Part shown: positions 13,609 to 20,755 of the stretch, piece after piece
Position numbering within the stretch: position 1 is the first letter of the stretch
How the letters are laid out: each line of letters opens with the position of its first letter
Assembly (NCBI GenBank): GCA_943704525.1
Contig: CALSCQ010001552.1
Location: 1 to 20,755 of the forward strand
Direction of reading: 5' to 3'
Origin: Pigoraptor vietnamica
Taxonomy: Eukaryota; Opisthokonta; Filasterea
DNA: 20,755 bases
Notes under the pieces: model-generated
What the model was told of the DNA's origin: nothing
Databases searched by the model: none
The model's input: the letters and a program-made list of their open reading frames with translations, nothing else
Position numbers and translations under genes: made by a program

Positions 13609-16600
13609 TCACGCTTTGCGAAGGCCGTCGCCAACAGCGTCCAGCGAACCGGCGAACGACTGCGCACGTGACAGGCGGATTTCGTCGCCCAGCTGTGTTT
13701 CGATTTGGCGGGAAACTGCTTCGAGAGTGCGCGCCGTGCCGATGACTTCCTCCGCGCCAGCTACCGCCTCGAACGAGTCCTCCATCGCACGGCGGTACCT
13801 GCGAGCAAAGCACGTTGAGTGCGCGCACAAAAAACGAGACCACCCCGGATGGCTTGGAATAGATATTGAGAATGTGATGTGCACCACACGAGACCGGAAG
13901 CCACGAAGAGAAAACAAGGACAAGGTGGTGCATACATGCAACATAGAGCAGAGGTCTAGTTCAGGCACACACAGATACAAACCGAAACCATCATCAGAGA
14001 AGCAATCGGCGACGACAACGGACACTCCTGTTACCTGGTAATGTCCCGGTCGCACTCGTCCATCCTTGAGCACAGCACGCGGCGACGCATCCCACGCTCG
14101 CCCTGCCGCTTGAGCGACCCGAGCGCATCCTCGTACCGCGTGCGCACCGTCTCAAGTTCCGCCGTAAGTTCCACGTTGCGTTCGTCCGCCTCTCTCAGCG
14201 CAGCCACCGCCGCCTCCAAGTCATAGTCGCCGTAGTACGCGCGCCGCTCCTCCGCGCTCCTCCGCTCCTTCTCGTAGGCCTCTGCGTATGCGCGCGAGAT
14301 GTTGCGAACGTACGCCAGCTCCCACTGTCGCTGCAGTGCCGCCACCTGTCGAGGCGACGGGGCGCCGTCTCCAAGCTCCTCCACGTGCATGGGCTCGTCC
14401 AGCGACGAGGCGCTCCCGTCAATCGACGCCGCCGCGGCCTTGGAGCTGCCTCCTTTGTTCCGCAGACTTACAAGGCGTGGAATGCGCGAGGGCGTGGGTG
14501 CGGGAGAACTCTTCGAGGCGCGCTCGTCCGCGCCGTGTGGCTGCACATGCCCCCCGTTTGCCCCGTGCGAAGGCAGCGATTGCTCGGCCTGCACCTGGGC
14601 TTCTCGCAGTTTCGCGATAAGAGAGTCGCGCTCTCTTGCCATCATCGCCACGTTCGCACTCGCTTCAAGCTCTGCGGCCTTCGCGCGTTCCTCCGCAGCG
14701 CTCAGCTCTTCCAATAACCGATCGCGTTCGCCCTCAACCGCAGCGTTCGCCGCACGCACGCGCCTAATGTCTTCGTCCGCGGCCGCAAGATGGGAAAGGA
14801 GAGCCGCGCGCTCGTCCTCCCACTCTGCGCGCTCCGGATCGGTCGCGTGCGATGCGCCGCCGTCGGTGTCAATGGATGGCTCGCGCCCCGGCGTCGTTTC
14901 TCCGGGGGTCTCCGTTCCAACGTCGCGCCGCGAGGGCCGTGGAGTGGACAGCGACAGTCTCTCCCGACCCATCGCATCAAGCGTCTCTGCGAGTGCGTCT
15001 CGCTCCGCCTCGGCGTGTTCAAGCCGCGCGTGTGCAGCCTCCAACTCGTCTTGCAGGCGCTCGATGAGCTCACGGCGCTCGTCCTCGTCCTCCGAAGGGA
15101 CACCCGCGTTGTTAAGTCCACGCGCACGCTCCAGTTGCGCCTGCAGTGTAGCCACCGCGCTCTCAAGCTCGCCGCAGCGGTCCATGAGTTGGAGGGACTC
15201 GGCGACGGCCTCTCTCGCGCGTTCTTCCGCGGCAAACAGGAGACCCTGCAGCGCACCCACAGACGTAGTACTGGAATGGTTCGGTGCGTCCAGTGCAGGG
15301 ACCCCGTCGTATGCACTCGTCGACGGTGCGGCGCGCGCCTCTTCCTCAAGCTGCCGTGCCTTGGACGAGAGCGCGGCACACTGGGCCTCCAGCCACGCGA
15401 CCTTCGATTCCGCGAGGCCAAGGGCATCTTCCAGCTCGTGTACGCGTTCGGCAAGCTCGTCCCTCTCGCCCACAACATCGCCATCATGAGATTCGCCGTG
15501 CGCAAAGTCATCGATCGAAGCCAGGCGAGAGATTAGTCGCGCGTTCTCCGCTTCAGCTTCCCGCAACGCGTCCTCCGTCGTGGCGAGTGCCGCCTCCAGC
15601 GCGGTAATGCGCTCCACGACAGGCAGCGTGTGCGGCAGCGAATGACCGAGGGACTCGTCCAATGACACGTGCGCCTGAACGGACGAGTGGCGCACGTCGC
15701 GCGCTCCCTCTCGTTCGAGCGTCAACACACGCGCCGCGAGCTCCGCCTCGCGCCTGTCCAGCACGTCCTCGTACTCGGCCACCTGCTCCTGCACGCGCAT
15801 CGCCACCGTCTCCTCCATGTCGTCCAGCATCCTCGCACGCTCCGCCTCCACGTCGGCCAGCCGCGCGGAGAGCGATGCCGCGCGCTCCCTCTCCGACGCG
15901 AGCTCCGCATCCCTCTCGCGCAACAGCGACGCAAGGTCATCAACCTCAGCGAGCATGCGAGCATGGCGCGTGTCTTCCATAGACAAGGTCTGCTCGGCGG
16001 ACTTCATCGCAGCCGAGAGTTCGGCGTCCAGGCGCGCCACTTCAGCCTGCAGCTCCTCGACTTGTGCGCGCGTGCTCGACAACTCCTCCGCCATCGCCGC
16101 AAGCTGCGCCGCCGCATGCTCACTCTCCCTCTGCCGCTCGGCTTCGGCCAGTGCCAGCCGCTGCTCAAGTTGGGCGATGTCGCCTGCCATGCGCTCGCGA
16201 TCCCTTTCCAGTTCGCGCTCGCGGGCCGCCGCCTCTGACGACGCAGCAAGTCCCTCGCGGCTGTCGCGACTCTCCCGGCTATCGCTCGACAGGCTGCGAG
16301 AGCCGTGCTTCGTGCGCAGCTTGGTAAGCTCGGCGCGGAGTCCCACTACGCACGCCTCCAGCGCCATGCGCTCGTCCTCCCACGCGGCGCGCTCCTCGGC
16401 ACTCTGCGCGCGCTCGTGCTCAAGCTCCTCCATTGCCCTGGCCGCCGCTGTCAGCGCGGCCTCCACACCGACGGCGTGCGACGCACTCGGCACTTTCTCC
16501 AGAGACCCCTGCGAAGTCACCGGCGCCGAGGCAAACGCGGCCACCTGCGCGTCCAGCTCCGACATGCGCTCGTCACGTGCCGATATCTCCGACATGGCGT

Positions 16601-19600
16601 CATCAAGCGCCAATTCCAGCGCAGTAACGCGCGCCTGCGCCTCCTGAAACGCCTCGCCGCCACGTGACACGTTGACCGCAGGGGCGTTCTCAAACACGGC
16701 GAGGGAAGCACGCAGGGCGTCCCCCTCCCTCCGGAGCCGCTCGACCTCTTCCGAGAGCTCGGCCACCTTCGCCTGCCACGTGGCCTTCTCCGCCGCGACG
16801 AGCGTCCTGAACGACTCGAGCTTGTCGTGCAGCTGCTGCCGCTCGCGCCGCGCCGACTCGGCTTCGTCGACGAGCTCCGTCTGTCGCATGCGGGACATCT
16901 CAAGCAACGCGGACAGCTGGTTCGCGCTCGCACTCCCGAGCGGCGACGTGCCCGTCTCCTCCGTCAGCGACAGGGACGACTGCAGCTGCATGCCGCGCGG
17001 GCCCCTCGGGGACATCGGCTCTGGCGAACGCGACGACGCAGGCACGGATATCGTGGCGTCTCTCGACAGCATGCGGCGGTTATTCGCGGCCTTGCGCGCG
17101 AGCATCACCTCCAGGTCGTGCAGGCGCCCCTCGAGTTCGGTGCGGCGCATGTCGAGTGCGCGGTTCGTCTCTGCGTACGAGCGCAGCTCTGCCTCCATGC
17201 GCGTCGCCTTCGTCGCGGCTTCGCTCACGCGCCGCTCAAACGACAGCCGCTCTGCAGTGACGGCCGCAAGCCGCGTTTCGAGGTTCGTCGACACGGCGCG
17301 TTCCGTGCGCAGCTTCGTCTCCAGCAGCGTCTTCTCGATCATGAGGACCTCGTACTCGGCCTGCAGGCTGGGCGACCGCGCGCGGTTCGACGAAGACCCG
17401 CCCGATCCGCCGGACGGCGACAGACCCTTGTGCGACGGGGCGGGCTTTTCCTCCGCGGGCGTCGTGTCGGTCACTTCGAGCGATGGCACGCGCCTGTGCG
17501 CGACAGTTGCGGCAGCATCCTCCGCAGACATCAGCAATGGCGATCCCTCCGTTTGCTCCGCAATGGTGTCCAGGGTGGGCCTCGCAGACGACGGGTGGTG
17601 TCCGGCCGCCTGCGACTGTCCTTGGGGCTGCCCCGTATGCTGCTGCTGCTGCGGTGCCGACGGCCGCTCTTCGGCGTCCACTCGCGTAGACGGGGCGCCA
17701 GACCCACCACTGCCCGACCCACTGACAGACGCACTGCCGCCACTGCCGCCGCTGCGCGATGCCGCTCCGTCGTGCTTTTCGACGGGCGGGGCGCTGACGA
17801 TCGACGCCTGCAGAACCAGCAGCTGTGCCACGGCCGCCTCTGCCGTCGACCGCGCCGTGTCTGCCGCAACGTCGGCCTTCGCAACCCTCGCCTCCAGTTC
17901 CGCAATCACTCCACGCGCGCGCTCGAGCTCCCGCGTCAGCTCCTCCACTTCGTCCTGCGCTTCGTTCGAATCCCGTCGCACACCGTGGCCCTCCGCCCCG
18001 ACGTGCGCAACGGCGCGGCCGTGCGAGTCGTGCCTCACCACGTGCGCACGCACCGGCGCACCGTCCCGCGAACGCGGAGACATTGGCACGAGCGGCTGCG
18101 CGTTTTCCGTCATCGCGTGGGAAGAGGGCGATGACGTCGAGTCGCCGTCCGACGCGTGCAGTTTGGACAGGCTACGCGGCGATGATTGCGAGCTGGGACC
18201 GCGCACGAGCGGCGGCCGCGCAGCATGTGCTGGCGCCGTTGGCTGCGTCGTGTTACTGCTCTTGTCCTCCGTCGCCCCCCGCAGGCGGTCCAGCTCCTGA
18301 CGGTACTCGCTCGCGGCAATGTCGAGTCCGGCCGCGCGGCTTTCGGCGTCTTGCAAGCGCGCCTCTATCTCGAGAAACTTCGACTTCCACTTGGAGGCGT
18401 TCGAGCGCGCATCCAGCCGATCAGACTCGCTGTCTTCCAGCCGAGATTCTAGTCGCGCACGCTCCGAAGAGAGCTCGTTCACTCGCCTCTGCGCGTCCTC
18501 CGTCTGCTCGTCACGCTCTTGCAACACCGCGCGCAGGTCGCCGCACTGGCGCTCCAAATCGGATGCACGAAGCTCGGCGGCGGCCGCTTGCATGTGCGCC
18601 TGTTTCAGCGCCCCCTCTGCCTTGCGCACGGTCGCGCGCAGCTCGGCGACTTCTGACGAGACCGACGAGAGGTCGGACGCGAGGGATGCGTTGCGGTCCG
18701 ACACCGACGCCGTCTGCAGCCGCGCGTCCTCAAGCGCCCTCTCCAGCTTGCGACTCGCCGCAAGCACTTTGACGTTCTCCCGCTCAAGTGCAAGGCAACG
18801 CGCAAACAGCTCGCTTCCGCCACCAGCGCCGGCGTCCCCTCCGCCACTCGCGGCATCCCGACCGCCCTCGCCCGTCGCCAGCCTCTGCGCCCTCAGCTCC
18901 ATTTCGGCCGATGACGTCCGCAACACGCACGCGTCCAGCTCCTCTTCTGCTGCGGCGACGCGCGTGTCGGCGTCCTTCAGTTGGCGTTCGAGGACCGCCA
19001 CGGTCGACTGCGACTCGCGGAGGGCCATTTCGAGCGCGGCGACCTTCCGCACGAGCTCCACCGTCTTCTCGTCCGCCTGCGCCATTTGCGTGGCAAGCTC
19101 GGTCGCGCGCGCCCCTTCGCTCCGTGCCCGAAGAGAAAGCGACTCGACCAGGCGCCGTGAGTCCGCCAGCTGCGTCTCGAGCGCCACCGCACGCGCCTCC
19201 CACGTCTGTGCCGAGTGGCCCAGGCTGTGTAACCGCTTCTCCGCCGCATCGAGTGCAATCCGCTGCCTCTCCTTCTCTTGGACGATGCGCTCGGCCTCGA
19301 CCTCCCCGTGCTCGAGCGCGCGTATGCGCTGCGATAGCTCGCCGGTCAGCGCAGACGACTCGTGCAGTTCGCGTCGAAGGCTCTCGTTCTCCTCCTTCAG
19401 TGCGTCGGCCGTCACTTCCGCCGCCGTGGACACGGGCGTCGCGGTCTCGCCGTGACGACCGTCCGGCGCCACGTGATGAGCGCCCTTCTGGCGCGTGCGG
19501 GCCTGGTCGACTTGCGCCCGCAGCTGCGCGATGGTCACGTGAGCCTCCGACAGCGCTGCCGACAGTTCCTCGTGGCGTCGCTCGTACTCGGCAAGCCGCG

Positions 19601-20724
19601 ACTCGAGCTCGCCCACACGCCCGTACGCGGGTGTTACGTCCACGGTCACGTGCGGCGGGTGGAGCACGCGGATGTTGCCCTGCGGTGTCACCGAGCGTCC
19701 CTCCGCTGACTCCGATCCGCCGGCTCTGAGTGCGTCCGTACGCACACCGAGGTCGGCCTTCCCGCCAACACGGGACGATGACGAGACGAGGAGTAACTGG
19801 CGCTCAAGGTCGGCCACCGCCGCCTGAGACTGCAGCAGCGCACCAGCGGCCGCGCGCGACTCTTCCCGCGCCCGCGCCGTCTCGCCCTCGAGCACGGCGA
19901 CCCTCCCCTCCGCCCGGTCACGTGCCCGTATGGCTTCGGCGAGGGCGTCCTGAAGCTCCATGAGCCTGCCGGGGAGGTCGCTGAGGCTCACCGTCTCGTC
20001 GTCAAACGCCGTTCCCGCCATGTCGCGCGCGGAAAACAGGCCGCCCATTTCGGCGGGAAGGCCCTGCGACAGGCGCGGGTTGACCGAGTTGAAGGCGCTC
20101 GTGGACGTGCTGCTCACGCCCGAGCTGTGGCCGACCGTCTCCTGCGAACAGCCGCAGAAGGATGAGCACGCGTGGAGAGAAAAATATTGCTCAACATGCA
20201 AGACTCAGAAGCACACACGCAGACACGAGTGCACACGAAATAGAGAGCGAGCGCGCGCATGCTGCATGTGAGCATGCACACACCTTGAAGTACGACACGA
20301 GCGCAGTGACGACGTCCGACGGGTTGAGTCCCGCGTCGTCAAGCTTCGTGAGTGTGGTGATGAGTCGCTGTGCGGCCTCCGACGGCGGCGTTCGGGCCTG
20401 CGCACCGCTATACCTGCAGCGTAACAGCCCTGTTACTATCCGTCATCGTGGTCGCGGGGGGGGGGGGCACATACAAGCGCACGTGAAAGCGAACGCACAA
20501 GACGATCCCTCCCGTCACATCCGAGACACGTCCACAACACGCCGGCCACTGCCGATGAATTTCACCACCTGACACGAAGGGATCTGATTACTCCACCCGC
20601 ACAAAGCACGCACAAACCTGTCGAGAAGGTAATCGACGGACTCCTTGACCGTGTACAGCTCTTCCTTCATAGTGCGCTCCACTTGGCCGAGGCGATTGCA
20701 CTCGTGCTGCAAGTGGACGACATT
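13609..20724 (-). CDS. Giant coiled-coil protein, 5' end outside the window (4 exons seen, at least 2,177 aa)
   Basis: Exons on the minus strand: 20724-20618, 20413-20284, 20141-14035 and 13798-13609 (TGA). The first visible exon follows a CAG acceptor and has no start codon in frame, so the gene continues beyond the window. The N-terminal part (VERTMKEELYTVKESVDYLLDR, then a segment around GLNPSDVVTALVSYF) is helical but unrecognised. From about 19,980 downward the protein is almost continuous heptad-type coiled coil rich in Glu, Arg, Ala and Leu. It is broken by a Ser/Gly/Pro-rich flexible region at about 18,280-17,370 and shorter Ser/Pro/Thr-rich linkers at about 14,960-14,830 and 14,590-14,340. 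The last linker contains TPSRIPRLVSLR, an SxIP-like motif in basic, Ser/Pro-rich context. The C-terminal end returns to helix (VSRQIETQLGDE). There is no motor, kinase or membrane segment. The likely role is a rod-like scaffold of the cytoskeleton, centrosome or Golgi. The exact family is not recognised, and coiled-coil similarity alone is not evidence of homology. Confidence 0.88.
20142..20283 (-). other. Intron between exons 2 and 3 visible in the coiled-coil gene
   Basis: The intron opens GTGTGTGC and closes GTTCGCAG, in phase 0. Close to the donor it carries a GCATGC-rich inverted repeat (two GCATGC copies around an ACATG core, about 20258-20276). No other feature is seen in its 142 bases. 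Confidence 0.7.
20456..20467. repeat. Poly(G) run of 12 in an intron
   Basis: Twelve G on the + strand, read as poly(C) in the transcript, lie within the 20617-20414 intron of the coiled-coil gene, about 40 bases upstream of its acceptor. It may serve as a polypyrimidine tract. Confidence 0.9.
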
Positions 20725-20726
20725 CT

Positions 20727-20755
20727 GTGTGTGTGTGTGGGGGGGGGGGGGGGGG
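20727..20755. repeat. (GT)n plus poly(G) at the window edge
   Basis: GT repeats (20727-20738) run straight into at least 17 G (20739-20755) and the sequence stops. On the minus strand this is a C-run followed by CACACA and the CAG acceptor of the first visible coiled-coil exon, so it is probably the 3' end of an intron. It may also mark the point where sequencing or assembly failed. Confidence 0.85.

Noticed and set aside
17955-17975. tRNA T-arm-like GTTCGAATCCCG
   Set aside because: It is inside the coding exon of the coiled-coil gene, and no acceptor, D or anticodon arms could be drawn around it. A similar GTTCGAATC at about 13598 also lacks the rest of a tRNA.
16672-18300. Open + strand frame of 542 codons, with several others of 300-400 codons opposite the coiled-coil gene
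   Set aside because: It is antisense to a strongly supported coiled-coil exon, is Ser/Arg/Ala-rich as expected from the complement of GC-rich Glu/Ala/Arg codons, and shows no recognisable domain.

Overview
The window is a stretch of nuclear DNA from a eukaryote, most likely a GC-rich, intron-dense protist. Evidence: four protein genes can be followed only by joining many short exons across GT...AG introns of about 75-360 bases. Codon use is strongly G/C at third positions, intergenic spacers are short (0.3-0.7 kb), and introns and flanks are loaded with (GT)n/(CA)n runs. I reconstructed 36 introns, and reading phase is preserved across every one. The organism cannot be named from this window. 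The gene set (a GIGYF protein, a PH-CRIB-kinase PAK, a vault/SPFH-like protein) would fit several protist groups; apusomonads, amoebae and haptophytes are only guesses.

Layout. Positions 1-106 are a pure CA repeat at the window edge, followed by a TATA-like box at 152-159. Gene 1 (250-2566, +, 9 exons, 408 aa) is an SPFH/band-7-superfamily protein whose N-terminal half resembles major vault protein repeats. Gene 2 (7779-2843, -, 10 exons, about 1,244 aa) is a GIGYF-family GYF-domain protein, convergent with gene 1. Gene 3 (8509-12971, +, 17 exons, 584 aa) is a p21-activated kinase with PH, CRIB and STE20-type kinase domains. It is divergent from gene 2 and shares a 729-bp spacer with it. Gene 4 (20724-13609, -, 4 exons seen, at least 2,177 aa, 5' end outside the window) is a giant coiled-coil protein with most of its length in one 6.1-kb exon and an SxIP-like motif near its C-terminal end. 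The window closes in (GT)n followed by a G homopolymer.

The four genes do not form an operon or an obvious pathway. Gene 2 is predicted to repress or monitor translation with 4EHP and a DDX6-type helicase. Gene 3 is predicted to act downstream of Rho/Rac/Cdc42 GTPases on actin and polarity. Gene 4 may be a cytoskeletal scaffold, possibly a microtubule plus-end binder. Gene 1 may assemble into a membrane-associated or vault-like ring. No transposon, virus-derived element, rRNA, convincing tRNA or CRISPR array was found.

The points most worth a second look are the small vault-like protein, the preserved 4EHP- and DDX6-binding motifs plus a repeated W...SLxEIQ module in the GIGYF protein, the GTG-rich donor set in which GTGCGT is the commonest hexamer, the SxIP-like motif in the giant coiled coil, and the AT-rich island with hairpins between genes 2 and 3.
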